Translations under genes and position numbers: made by a program
Notes under the pieces: generated by a model
Told to the model about the DNA's origin: nothing
Seen by the model: the letters and a program-made list of their open reading frames with translations, nothing else
The model's database searches: none
In this document: positions 29,284-38,006 of the stretch, in pieces
Layout of the letters: each line of letters starts with the position of its first letter
Position numbering within the stretch: position 1 is the first letter of the stretch
Origin: Streptomyces altiplanensis
Lineage (GTDB): Bacteria > Actinomycetota > Actinomycetes > Streptomycetales > Streptomycetaceae
NCBI GenBank assembly: GCA_003719395.1
Contig: RHMC01000015.1
Span: 1 to 64,000 of the forward strand
DNA: 64,000 nt
Direction of reading: 5' to 3'

Positions 29284-30681
29284 ATGACGGAAATTCTTGT
29301 GCAGGACACAGTCGCCGACGGCATATCCGGTGCCCGGCGCGTGGTCGAGCACCCGGCCTGGCCCGAGCTCAAGAATGCCGTGGAGGCGATCCGGCCCTGG
29401 CAGTCGGCGGACGGGTCCATAGATTTCGGCGCCGAGGGCGCACCGGCACCCGCCGAGGCGGAAGCCGCCGTCAGCCGTGCGATCGGCGCGGTCGAGGAGC
29501 TCTCCCCCCTGGTCGGGCATGACGCCGCGTACCACCGGGCCCTCGTGGCCGACCTCCGCAAGTGGGTCGCCGGCGGCTTCGCGGTCCCCGACTTCCTGGA
29601 CTCGCTGCTCGCCTTCCAGCCCGCCCAGCGGCGCGCCGACGGCCGCCAGCACCTGGTCGTCTTCCCCATGTACACGCAGAACGGCAACCCCGACCGCAAC
29701 TTCGAGGCGGTCGTCCTGCGCATGGTGTGGCCCGAGTGGCTCGCGGAGCTGGAGCGCACCCGCTACGACAACCCGCTGTTCCTCGGCATCACCTTCGAGG
29801 ACTTCACCGCCGGGTACGACACGCACTCCGCCGTCCTCTTCCCCGAGACGATCGCCGTCCGCGAAGCCCCCGAGCGCTTCTCCTGGGGCGGCATCTTCTG
29901 CGACCGCGAGGCGGCCCGCTTCCGCCGCGTCACCGAGGCCGCGGTGGACATCCTCGGCCTCGAACTGCCGGAGGACATCCGCGCGATGGTCTCCGACCAG
30001 GACCGCTGCGAGCAGGCGTTCGTCCTCTGGGACATGGTCCACGACCGTACCCACAGCCACGGCGACCTGCCGTTCGACCCCTTCATGATCAAGCAGCGCC
30101 AGCCGTTCTGGATGTACGGCCTGGAGGAGCTGCGCTGCGACCTCACCGCCTTCAAGGAGGCCGTGAAGCTGGAGGCCGAGGGCAACGCGCACGGCCGTGA
30201 CGTCCAGTACGCCGTGCTGTTCGACCGGATGTTCCGCTTCCCGGTCAGCGGCGACCGCGTCCGCAACTACGACGGTCTGGGCGGCCAGTTGCTCTTCGCG
30301 TACCTGCACAAGCACGACGTGGTGCGCTGGACCGACAACACACTGAAGATCGACTGGGAGCGGGCCCCGCACGTCACCAACCAGCTCTGCGCCGAGATCG
30401 AGGACCTCTACCGGGCCGGCATCGACCGCCCCAAGCTGGTCCACTGGTTCGCGGCGTACGACCTGGTCTCGACGTATCTCGCCCCGCACCCCGGATCGCG
30501 CTGGGCCAAGGGCCCCGACGCCCTGGATCTGTCGCTGCCGCCGCGCAAACTCGTGGACGATGTGCTTCCGGACGAATTTCCGCTCAGCATGTTCTATGAG
30601 GCGCTTTCCAAGAAGTTGAAGAACGTGATCGCCTCCACCCGGGGGATCACCGCGGCGAGTGCCGAGCGGGTGGCCGCGTGA
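29284..30681 (+). CDS. DUF6421-family protein with gluzincin-like residues
   Basis: Intact 465-aa protein, no signal peptide or membrane helix, function unknown. Residues 253-260 read HDRTHSHG and residues 281-286 read EELRCD. The HDxxH plus downstream EExRxD arrangement resembles the zinc sites of gluzincin peptidases (HExxH ... EECRAD in the M49 family), with Asp replacing the catalytic Glu. If real, this would be a metal-dependent hydrolase. ATG 29284 follows GAAGGAAGTGAC. It is the first gene of a tight group: the SDR begins 26 bp after its stop and the PLP enzyme overlaps that. All four genes here are free of frameshifts. Confidence 0.8.
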   Translation: MTEILVQDTVADGISGARRVVEHPAWPELKNAVEAIRPWQSADGSIDFGAEGAPAPAEAEAAVSRAIGAVEELSPLVGHDAAYHRALVADLRKWVAGGFAVPDFLDSLLAFQPAQRRADGRQHLVVFPMYTQNGNPDRNFEAVVLRMVWPEWLAELERTRYDNPLFLGITFEDFTAGYDTHSAVLFPETIAVREAPERFSWGGIFCDREAARFRRVTEAAVDILGLELPEDIRAMVSDQDRCEQAFVLWDMVHDRTHSHGDLPFDPFMIKQRQPFWMYGLEELRCDLTAFKEAVKLEAEGNAHGRDVQYAVLFDRMFRFPVSGDRVRNYDGLGGQLLFAYLHKHDVVRWTDNTLKIDWERAPHVTNQLCAEIEDLYRAGIDRPKLVHWFAAYDLVSTYLAPHPGSRWAKGPDALDLSLPPRKLVDDVLPDEFPLSMFYEALSKKLKNVIASTRGITAASAERVAA

Positions 30682-30707
30682 GCCCTCGCGCCCAGGAGGC
30701 GACGACC

Positions 30708-31469
30708 ATGACGAACGGCATCAGCAACGGCGGAGCGCTGGAAGGCGCTGTGGTCGCGGTGGCCGGAGCGGCGGGACCCGCCGGCCGCGCCGCCCTGCTC
30801 AGGCTGGCCGAGGCGGGCGCGACCGTGGTCGGTGCGGACGCGAACGCCGCGGGCCTCGCCGAGGCCGTCGACGCCGCGCGGTACGCCCACGGCGGCGCCA
30901 CCGTCATCGGCGACACCGTCGATCTCCTCGACCTCGAAGCCACCCGCGGCTGGGCGGACAAGACCGAGAAGGAGTTCGGCCGGATCGACGGCATGGTCCA
31001 TCTCGTCGGCGGCTGGCGCGGCAGCGCGACCTTCGCCGAGACCAGCCTCGCGGACTGGGACCTGCTGGAGAAACTGCTGATCCGCACCGTCCAGCACACC
31101 TCCCTCGCCTTCCAGGCCCCGCTCCAGCGCAGCGACCGCGGCCGCTACCTGCTGATCAGCGCGGCCGGTGCTTCCCAGCCGACGGCCGGCAACGCGGCGT
31201 ACGCCGCGTCCAAGGCCGCGGCCGAGGCATGGACCCTGGCTCTCGCCGACGCGTTCCGCAAGGCGGGGGGCGATGAGGGGCCGCGCAGCGCGGCTGCCAT
31301 CCTGGTCGTCAAGGCACTGGTGCACGATGCGATGCGCGCCGAGCGCCCGAACGCGAAGTTCGCGGGCTTCACGGACGTCAAGGAGCTGGCCGATGCCATC
31401 GCCGGAGTCTGGGACCGGCCCGCCAGGGAAGTGAATGGACAGCGCCTGTGGCTGACTCCCAAGCCGTGA
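30708..31469 (+). CDS. short-chain dehydrogenase/reductase
   Basis: Intact 253-aa NAD(P)-dependent oxidoreductase. The cofactor loop is AVAGAAGPAGRAALLRLAE, a variant of TGxxxGxG. The catalytic series is ISAAGASQ (Ser) and YAASKAAAEAW (Tyr-x3-Lys). Further parts are IDGMVHLVGGWRG (in place of NNAG) and RLWLTPKP at the end. ATG 30708 is chosen because CAGGAGG lies 8 nt upstream; GTG 30678, overlapping the DUF6421 stop, is the alternative. The VHLVGGW motif replacing NNAG is typical of this cluster's SDR rather than of fatty-acid enzymes. Substrate unknown. Confidence 0.85.
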   Translation: MTNGISNGGALEGAVVAVAGAAGPAGRAALLRLAEAGATVVGADANAAGLAEAVDAARYAHGGATVIGDTVDLLDLEATRGWADKTEKEFGRIDGMVHLVGGWRGSATFAETSLADWDLLEKLLIRTVQHTSLAFQAPLQRSDRGRYLLISAAGASQPTAGNAAYAASKAAAEAWTLALADAFRKAGGDEGPRSAAAILVVKALVHDAMRAERPNAKFAGFTDVKELADAIAGVWDRPAREVNGQRLWLTPKP

Positions 31470-32551
31470 ACCCGGATCCGGGGAACGCGGCGAAGACCGA
31501 CGCGCGCCGGCACCACGACCCGCGGGTGCGTGGCTTCGCGAGCGACAACTACGCGGGCGCCCACCCCGAGGTGCTCGCCGCGCTCGCGCTCGCCAACGGC
31601 GGCCACCAGGTCGCCTACGGCGAGGACGCCTACACGGAGAACCTCCAGCGGATCGTCCGCAGCCACTTCGGCGGGCGGGCCGAGGCATTCCCCGTCTTCA
31701 ACGGGACCGGCGCCAACGTGGTCGCACTCCAGGCGGTCACCGACCGGTGGGGCGCGGTCGTCGCCGCCGAGACCGCGCACATCAACGTGGACGAGGGCGG
31801 CGCTCCGGAGCGGATGGGCGGCCTGAAGCTGCTGACCGTACCGACGCCGGACGGCAAGCTCACCCCCGAGCTCATCGACCGGCAGGCGTACGGCTGGGAG
31901 GACGAGCACCGCGCGATGCCGCAGGTCGTGTCGATCACCCAGAACACCGAACTGGGCACGGTCTACACGCCGGACGAGATCCGGGCGATCTGCGAGCACG
32001 CGCACGAGCGCGGGATGAAGGTGCACCTCGACGGGGCCCGGGTGTCCAACGCCGCGGCCTCGCTCGACGTACCGATGCGGACCTTCACCAACACCGTGGG
32101 CGTGGACATCATGTCCTTCGGCGGAACGAAGAACGGCATGCTGTTCGGCGAGGCGGTCGTCGTCCTCGAACCGGACGCGGTGCGTGCCATGAAGCACCTG
32201 CGCAAGCTCTCGATGCAGCTCGCCTCCAAGATGCGCTTCGTCTCCGTGCAGCTGGAGGCGATGCTCGCGCGCGACCTGTGGCTGCGCAACGCGCGCCACG
32301 CCAATGCCATGGCCCAGCGGCTCGCCGACGGCGTCCGCCAGGTGGACGGCGTCGAGATCCTCTACCCGGTGCAGGCCAACGCGGTGTTCGCGCGGCTTCC
32401 GCGCGATGTCAGCGAGCGTCTTCAGAAGCACTACCGCTTCTACTTCTGGGACGAGGCCGCCGGCGATGTCCGCTGGATGTGCTCCTTCGACACCACCGAG
32501 GACGACGTGGACGGCTTTGTGCAGGCGCTCAAGGAAGAGATGGCCAGGTAG
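31448..32551 (+). CDS. threonine-aldolase-family PLP enzyme (beta-eliminating lyase)
   Basis: Intact 367-aa fold-type I PLP enzyme. Motifs are FASDNYAGAHPEV, YGEDAYTENLQ, VFNGTGANVVALQA, ETAHINVDEGGAPE (His stacking on PLP), VHLDGARVSNAAASL (Asp-Gly-Ala-Arg) and MSFGGTKNGMLFGE (Schiff-base Lys). These match low-specificity L-threonine aldolases that split beta-hydroxy amino acids. GTG 31448 lies within the last 22 bp of the SDR gene, so the two are tightly coupled. With an SDR next door, one can picture oxidation or reduction of the aldehyde or hydroxy product, but the natural substrate is unknown. Confidence 0.88.
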   Translation: MADSQAVNPDPGNAAKTDARRHHDPRVRGFASDNYAGAHPEVLAALALANGGHQVAYGEDAYTENLQRIVRSHFGGRAEAFPVFNGTGANVVALQAVTDRWGAVVAAETAHINVDEGGAPERMGGLKLLTVPTPDGKLTPELIDRQAYGWEDEHRAMPQVVSITQNTELGTVYTPDEIRAICEHAHERGMKVHLDGARVSNAAASLDVPMRTFTNTVGVDIMSFGGTKNGMLFGEAVVVLEPDAVRAMKHLRKLSMQLASKMRFVSVQLEAMLARDLWLRNARHANAMAQRLADGVRQVDGVEILYPVQANAVFARLPRDVSERLQKHYRFYFWDEAAGDVRWMCSFDTTEDDVDGFVQALKEEMAR

Positions 32552-32581
32552 CACTCACGCGACGTATAAGTATGCGGTCGG

Positions 32582-32622
32582 CCGGAAGGTTATTGACTTC
32601 CGGTCGGTCGCGTACTTACGCT
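32582..32622 (+). promoter_or_regulatory. leaderless-type promoter with inverted repeat
   Basis: TTGACT (32593-32598) and TACGCT (32617-32622) are 18 bp apart, and the ATG at 32631 is where a transcript would begin, with no ribosome site. A perfect inverted repeat CCGGAAG (32582-32588) / CTTCCGG (32597-32603) overlaps the -35 box and is a good repressor site. Confidence 0.5.
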
Positions 32623-32630
32623 CGTCCGCC

Positions 32631-33230
32631 ATGGAGCTGATCCAGGAAAAACCTGACCTGGCCGACTACTTGGCCGCAGACGACGCCATCGACCATGGGC
32701 ATCCGCTGGTGCGCGAAACCGCGGCCCGGCTGCGCGCCGAAGCGAGCGATGCATACGCATACGCCGAGACGGCCTACGTATTCGTACGCGACACCATCCC
32801 GCACTCCCAGGACACGGGCGACCCGCGCGTCACCTGGCGCGCCTCGGACGTGATCGCGCAGCGCACCGGAATCTGCTACGCCAAGGCCCACGCCCTCGCG
32901 GCGCTGCTGCGCGCCGAGGGGGTCCCCGCCGCTCTGTGCTACCAGCGGCTCACGGACGACGACGGCTCGAACGCCGTGATCCACGGACTCGTCGCGGTCA
33001 GGCTTCCGGGGTGCGGTGGCTGGTCGCGGCAGGATCCGCGCGGCAACAAGCCCGGAGTGGACGCACGGTTCTCCACGGACGGCGAGCGGCTGGCCTTCCC
33101 CGTGCGTCCGGAGTTCGGTGAAGTGGACTATCCGGAGCTGTACGCTGCGCCGCATCCGGCCGTCCTGCGCGCTCTGCGAGCCGCCCCGGACCGGCCGTAC
33201 CTCTGGCGGACGCTCCCCAGCGCCCTCTGA
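32631..33230 (+). CDS. transglutaminase-like cysteine protein
   Basis: Intact 199-aa protein of the transglutaminase-like (papain-fold) superfamily. The nucleophile Cys is in RTGICYAKAHALAALLRA (the N-terminal helix signature), the His is in AVIHGLVAVRL, and an Asp follows in GWSRQDPRGN. No signal peptide. Such proteins act as peptidases, amidases or cross-linking enzymes. ATG 32631 appears to be leaderless. It lies 79 bp after the PLP gene on the same strand but has its own promoter, so it may be co-regulated rather than strictly co-transcribed. Confidence 0.82.
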   Translation: MELIQEKPDLADYLAADDAIDHGHPLVRETAARLRAEASDAYAYAETAYVFVRDTIPHSQDTGDPRVTWRASDVIAQRTGICYAKAHALAALLRAEGVPAALCYQRLTDDDGSNAVIHGLVAVRLPGCGGWSRQDPRGNKPGVDARFSTDGERLAFPVRPEFGEVDYPELYAAPHPAVLRALRAAPDRPYLWRTLPSAL

Positions 33231-33251
33231 GAGCCCCGAGGCAGGACAGAC

Positions 33252-33940
33252 ATGACGCTCGCACTTTCCGTGTCGGACGAGGTGCGCGCCCCCGCCCCCG
33301 GTTTCACCCACCTCGCCGTCGAGGCCCCCGGCCTGGTCAACGGCCCCGGCGACGAGGCCGGCTCCGCCCTGCTCGACGACGCGACGCCTCGCCGAGCGGC
33401 TCGGCGGCCGGGCCCGCGCGAGGACCCGCACAGGGCGGCCCGGCGCGCGGCGTACACGGCCTTCGGCACCAAGCCGTCCCGCAACCGCGACTCCGCCGCA
33501 AGGCGCTCGCCGAGCGCGCCCTGTCGGACGCCGGACTGCCGCGGATCAGCCGGCTCGTCGACCTCTGCAACGCCATCGGCGTCGCGCACCTCGTCCCCGT
33601 CGGGGGGAGAGGACCTGGACCGCGTCAGGGCGCCATGCGGCTCGTGCGGTCCACCGGTGAGGAGCCGCTCGTCACGGTCGCGGGCGGCGAGGAGGCCGTC
33701 GAGCACCCGGACGCGGGCGAGGTCGTCCGGCGCGACGACGAAGGCGTCACGTGCCGGCGCTGGAACTGGCGTCAGGGCGTCCGTACGCGGCTGACCGAGG
33801 AGTCCGTCAGCGCCGTCCTCCTGCTGGAGGGCATGGCTCCCGTGACGCTCGGCGAGCTCGGGGCCGCGGGGGCCGAGCTCGCCGAGTCCGCCGAGAAGCT
33901 GAGCCCCGGGGCGCGGATCACGGTCCGCTCCCCGGAGTGA
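33252..33940 (+). CDS. stand-alone B3/4-domain protein (frameshifts)
   Basis: Free-standing version of the B3/B4 domain of phenylalanyl-tRNA synthetase beta, about 229 aa. Stand-alone members are thought to edit or bind mischarged tRNA or related adducts. Family blocks are AAYTAFGTKPSRNR, GLPRISRLVDLCNAIGV, LVPVGGEDLDRV, RLVRSTGEEP, EHPDAGEVVRRDDEGVTCRRWNW and a final RITVRSPE. ATG 33252. Frame changes near 33385, 33500 and 33610. It starts 22 bp after the transglutaminase-like gene and could belong to the same transcript. Confidence 0.7.
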
Positions 33941-33956
33941 GAACCGCGGGGTGCGG

Positions 33957-34679
33957 TCAGCCGGCCTCGCGCACCTGCGCCGGGGTCGGGGCCGTACCTC
34001 CGAGGTGTGCCGGGACCCACCAGGTGTCCTCGGCGTCCTTCGGGTGCACGGGGTACGCGCGCTGGGCGGCTTCGAGCAGCTCCTGCACCCGGCCGAGCAG
34101 CCGGCGCGTGATCGCGCCCGCGAACTCGTCCACGGGCGCGTCCATCGGCTCGCCGACCCGGATCGTCACGGGGATGTGGTTGCGGCCGAAATTGCGCGGC
34201 CTGCCCTTGGTCCAGATCCGCTGGGTGCCCCACAGGGCCATGGGGATCAGCGGAACGCCGGCTTCCTGGGCCATGCGGGCAGCGCCCGACTTGAAGCTCT
34301 TGAGCGTGAACGACTCGGAGATCGTCGCCTCGGGGAAGACCCCGATGATCTCGCCCGAGCGCAGCGAGTCCAGGGCGTGCGCGTACGCCGCCTCGCCGCG
34401 CTTGCGGTCCACGGGAATGTGCTTCATGCCGCGCATCAGCGGTCCGGAGATCTTGTGGCGGAAGACCGAGTCCTTCGCCATGAAGCGCACCAGGCGCTTC
34501 TGCGGCAGCGCGCCGAGACCCGAGAAGATGAAGTCCAGGTAGCTGATGTGATTGCTCACCAGCACGGCGCCACCGGTGCGGGGGACGTTCTCAGAACCCT
34601 GCGTGTCGATCTTCAGGTCCAGCGCCTTGAACAGGGTACGTGCGGCACCGATGACCGGTCGATAGACGAGTTCTGCCAT
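33957..34679 (-). CDS. lysophospholipid/1-acylglycerol-3-phosphate acyltransferase
   Basis: Intact 240-aa PlsC-type acyltransferase. Motif I NHISYLDFIF (HX4D), motif II near GMKHIPVDR, motif III FPEATISESFTLKSFKSGA and motif IV VPLIPMALWGT are all present. It acylates lysophosphatidic acid or a related lipid at the membrane. Start ATG 34679. It is convergent with the B3/4 gene and divergent from the thioredoxin gene. Confidence 0.9.
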   Translation of the reverse strand: MAELVYRPVIGAARTLFKALDLKIDTQGSENVPRTGGAVLVSNHISYLDFIFSGLGALPQKRLVRFMAKDSVFRHKISGPLMRGMKHIPVDRKRGEAAYAHALDSLRSGEIIGVFPEATISESFTLKSFKSGAARMAQEAGVPLIPMALWGTQRIWTKGRPRNFGRNHIPVTIRVGEPMDAPVDEFAGAITRRLLGRVQELLEAAQRAYPVHPKDAEDTWWVPAHLGGTAPTPAQVREAG

Positions 34680-34906
34680 GTCAGGGGGACCCTTCTGTGC
34701 CCGGGGGGCTCTCCCGGCGGAAGCTACGCAGCCGTAGGTTTAGCGGCGCTGGGCAGATCGTGCCCCATGAACGGCCGAGTAGCCAGTCCTGGAGTCCTTC
34801 ATGCGCGAGATTCTCGTCACGTACGGAAACATGAGGAATCGTCTTCCCGTGGTGAACGCTGGATACGGAGACGCGGAGGAAGAGACCGAGATCGACGGAG
34901 GCGAAG

Positions 34907-35233
34907 GTGCCGGGGCACGACGGCAGTACACGACTGGGCGCGGCCGAACTGGGGATGGAGCCGGGGGAGCGCGCGACGCTCGTCCAGTTCTCCAGCGCGT
35001 TCTGCCAGCCCTGCCGCGCGACGCGCAGAACGCTCGCCGAAGTGGCGGGCATGGTCGAGGGCGTCGCCCATGTGGAGATCGACGCGGAGGCGCGACTCGA
35101 TCTCGTACGCGAACTCGGCATCCGCGCCACACCCACCGTGCTCGTGCTCGACCGGGACGGACGGATCGTGCGCAGGGCTTCGGGGCAGCCGCGCCGGGCC
35201 GATGTCATCGCCGCGCTCGGCCGCGCCGTATGA
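34907..35233 (+). CDS. thioredoxin-family protein
   Basis: Intact protein of about 108 aa with a thioredoxin fold: TLVQFSSAFCQPCRATRRTL (active site CQPC, preceded by Phe instead of Trp), HVEIDAEARLDLVRELGIRATPTVLVLD with the cis-Pro in TPT. GTG 34907 follows GGAGGC. The N-terminus is short; homologues often have an upstream membrane helix, and a lost frame upstream of 34907 is possible. The stop overlaps an ATG (ATGA at 35230) that could start the flavin reductase. Confidence 0.8.
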   Translation: MPGHDGSTRLGAAELGMEPGERATLVQFSSAFCQPCRATRRTLAEVAGMVEGVAHVEIDAEARLDLVRELGIRATPTVLVLDRDGRIVRRASGQPRRADVIAALGRAV

Positions 35234-35280
35234 CCTCCTCCCGCCCGCACCCACCGCAGAAGGACACCAAGGACAACTCC

Positions 35281-35822
35281 ATGACGGCTTCACCCGGACT
35301 CGGCATTCCGCTCCCGACGCAGACCCGTGAGGTCCCGGCGCAGGCCAGTGAGGTCTCCTCCGACCTGCTCCGTTCGGTCTTCCGGCGCCACGCCGCCGGC
35401 GTCGCGGTGATCACCGCACAGGGATCCCGCCCCGTCGGCTTCACCGCCACCTCTCTCAACTCGGTGGCCGCCGAACCGCCCCTGATCTCCTTCGGCGTGG
35501 GCACCGGCTCGTCCAGCTGGCCGCGCTGGCCGAGGCCGAGCACATCGGCGTCCACATACTCGCCGAGGACCAGCGGGAGCTGGCGGCCACGTTCGCCCGC
35601 AGCGGCGCCGACCGTTTCGCGCCGCCCACACGGTGGCGTACGGGGCCCGAGGGAGTGCCCGTGCTCGACGGCGTACTGGAGTGGCTGGTGTGCCGGGTGG
35701 TGGCCCGTGTGCCGGCGGGGGACCATCGAGTCGTACTCGGACAGGTCGTCGCCGGGGACCCCTCGGGCAGCGGTCGGCCGCTGCTCTACCACCAGGGACG
35801 CTTCAACGCCCTGAGGGACTGA
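35281..35822 (+). CDS. flavin-reductase-like FMN-binding protein (frameshifts)
   Basis: About 180 aa, flavin reductase (NADH:FMN oxidoreductase) like. Motifs are LRSVFRRHAAGVAVITA, PVGFTATSLNSVAAEPPLISF, AEHIGVHILAEDQRELA, FARSGADRF, DHRVVLGQVV and the final LLYHQGRF. Such proteins supply reduced flavin to two-component monooxygenases. ATG 35281 with AAGGA upstream is used; an earlier ATG at 35230 overlaps the thioredoxin stop. Frame changes near 35510 and 35715. Confidence 0.75.
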
Positions 35823-36023
35823 GGGTTCCCGCACCCGCCGATTACGCAGCGTTGGCAAGGTCACAGTTCAAAGCGCTTGCTCAGTGGGCAGGCAGTGGAT
35901 GTACTGACGAGTAATATTCCAGTCGGAGCGGGGGTCCACCCCGACCGGAATCCGCCCCTTCAGGCGCCTATGCTGCCTGCAACGAGGCAGTCAAGAAATA
36001 GACGATGCAGTAGGAGAGCCGGC

Positions 36024-36809
36024 GTGAGCTTGAGGATCGTTGTCTGTGTGAAGTACGTGCCCGACGCCACCGGCGACCGGCACTTCGCCGATGACCTGAC
36101 CGTCGACCGCGACGACGTCGACGGCCTGCTGTCGGAGCTCGACGAGTACGCCGTCGAGCAGGCGCTGCAGATCGCCGACGAGGCGGACGACGCGGAGATC
36201 ACCGTGCTGACGGTCGGCCCCGAGGACGCCAAGGACGCCCTGCGCAAGGCGCTGTCCATGGGCGCCGACAAGGCCGTCCACGTCGAGGACGACGACCTGC
36301 ACGGCACCGACGTCATGGGCACCTCGCTCGTGCTCGCCAAGGCCATCGAGCAGACCGGTTACGACCTGGTCATCACCGGTATGGCGTCGACCGACGGCAC
36401 CATGGGTGTCCTTCCGGCGATCCTGGCCGAGCGCCTGGGCGTCCCGCAGGTCACGCTGCTCTCCGAGGTCTCCGTCGAGGACGGTGTCGTCAAGGGCCGC
36501 CGCGACGGCGACAGCGCGAGCGAGCAGCTCGAGGCGTCCCTGCCGGCCGTCGTGTCCGTGACGGACCAGTCGGGCGAGGCCCGCTACCCGTCCTTCAAGG
36601 GCATCATGGCCGCCAAGAAGAAGCCGGTCCAGTCCCTGGACCTGGACGACCTCGGCATCGACGCCGACGAGGTCGGCCTCGAGGGCTCCTGGACCCAGGT
36701 CGACTCCGCCACCGAGCGCCCGGCGCGCACCGCGGGCTCGATCCTCAAGGACGAGGGCGAGGGCGGCAAGCAGCTGGCCGAGTTCCTCGCGGGCCAGAAG
36801 TTCATCTAA
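36024..36809 (+). CDS. etfB: electron transfer flavoprotein beta subunit
   Basis: Intact 261-aa EtfB/FixA. The family is recognised by [33 protein letters not shown] helix, [42 protein letters not shown] and the recognition-loop region [16 protein letters not shown]. With EtfA it takes electrons from acyl-CoA and other dehydrogenases to the quinone pool. GTG 36024 follows AGGAGAG. EtfA follows after 62 bp. The 200 bp upstream carry the promoter; no gene is seen there. Confidence 0.95.
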   Translation: MSLRIVVCVKYVPDATGDRHFADDLTVDRDDVDGLLSELDEYAVEQALQIADEADDAEITVLTVGPEDAKDALRKALSMGADKAVHVEDDDLHGTDVMGTSLVLAKAIEQTGYDLVITGMASTDGTMGVLPAILAERLGVPQVTLLSEVSVEDGVVKGRRDGDSASEQLEASLPAVVSVTDQSGEARYPSFKGIMAAKKKPVQSLDLDDLGIDADEVGLEGSWTQVDSATERPARTAGSILKDEGEGGKQLAEFLAGQKFI

Positions 36810-36871
36810 GTCCGCGCGCCCTTCGAACGCCCCAGATTCTTCGCACTCGCCACTCGCAGGAGAGCATTCCC

Positions 36872-37844
36872 ATGGCTGAAGTTCTCGTCTACGTCGACCA
36901 CGTGGACGGCGCCGTCCGCAAGCCCACCCTTGAGCTGCTGACGCTCGCCCGCCGCATCGGCGAGCCCGTCGCCGTCGCCCTCGGCAACGGCGCCGAGGCC
37001 ACCGCCGAGGTGCTCGCCGAGCACGGCGCCGTCAAGGTCCTGACCGCCGACGCCCCCGAGTTCGCCGACTACCTCGTCGTACCGAAGGTGGACGCGCTCC
37101 AGGCCGCGTACGAGGCGGTGTCCGCCGGAGGCTCCCTGGCCGCCGTGCTCGTGCCGTCCTCCGCCGAGGCCAAGGAGATCGCCGCCCGCCTCGCCGTCCG
37201 CATCGGCTCCGGCATCATCACCGACGCCGTCGACCTGGAGGCCGGCCAGGAGGGCCCGGTGGCCACGCAGGCCGTGTTCGCCGCCTCGTACACCACCAAG
37301 TCCCGTGTCTCCAAGGGCACCCCGGTCATCACCGTCAAGCCGAACTCGGCGCCGGTCGAGGCCGCCCCGGCCGCGGGCGCCGTCGAGGCGCTCACGGTCT
37401 CCTTCGGTGAGAAGTCGACCGGCACCAAGGTCGTCTCGCGCACCCCGCGCGAGTCCACCGGCCGCCCCGAGTTGACCGAGGCCGCGATCGTGGTCTCCGG
37501 CGGCCGCGGTGTCAACGGCGCCGAGAACTTCCACGTCATCGAGGAGCTGGCCGACTCGCTCGGCGCGCCGTCGGCGCTCGCGCGCCGCCGTCGACGCCGG
37601 CTGGTACCCGCACTCCAACCAGGTCGGCCAGACCGGCAAGTCGGTCTCCCCGCAGCTGTACATCGCCTCCGGCATCTCCGGCGCGATCCAGCACCGGGCC
37701 GGCATGCAGACCTCGAAGACGATCGTCGCCGTCAACAAGGACGCCGAGGCCCCGATCTTCGACCTCGTCGACTACGGCGTGGTCGGCGACCTCTTCACGG
37801 TCGTCCCGCAGCTGACCGAAGAGGTCAAGGCCCGCAAGGGCTGA
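36872..37844 (+). CDS. etfA: electron transfer flavoprotein alpha subunit (one frameshift)
   Basis: About 323 aa. The N-terminal domain starts [20 protein letters not shown]. The FAD-binding C-terminal domain includes [49 protein letters not shown] and [23 protein letters not shown] 36872 with AGGAGAG upstream. The frame changes near 37580, just before the conserved [12 protein letters not shown] block, most likely a base error in an essential gene. It forms an operon with etfB and is followed by a strong terminator. Confidence 0.93.
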
Positions 37845-37873
37845 CCTGCGCAAGTCTTGCTGCGCCGCAAAGC

Positions 37874-37912
37874 GCCGGGGCCGTGTGGTGATCTTCACCG
37901 CGCGGCCCCGGC
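37874..37912. terminator. terminator after etfBA
   Basis: GCCGGGGCCG (37874-37883) pairs with CGGCCCCGGC (37903-37912), and the inner TGGTGA/TTCACC extends the stem. TTTCC follows. Confidence 0.75.
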
Positions 37913-37928
37913 GGCTTTCCGGAGACCA

Positions 37929-37991
37929 TTGACGCAGGTCATGACCGGCCATTAACTTCGCTATGCGGATTGTTGATTCCGTGAAGCGGAA
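37929..37991 (+). promoter_or_regulatory. promoter and inverted-repeat operator of DUF6986 gene
   Basis: TTGACG (37929-37934) and TAACTT (37953-37958) are 18 bp apart. Immediately downstream lies TTCCG-TGAAG-CGGAA (37977-37991), a perfect short inverted repeat covering the expected transcript start region. GGAGGG precedes the ATG at 38007. Confidence 0.5.
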
Positions 37992-38006
37992 AACTGGAGG
38001 GTTGGA

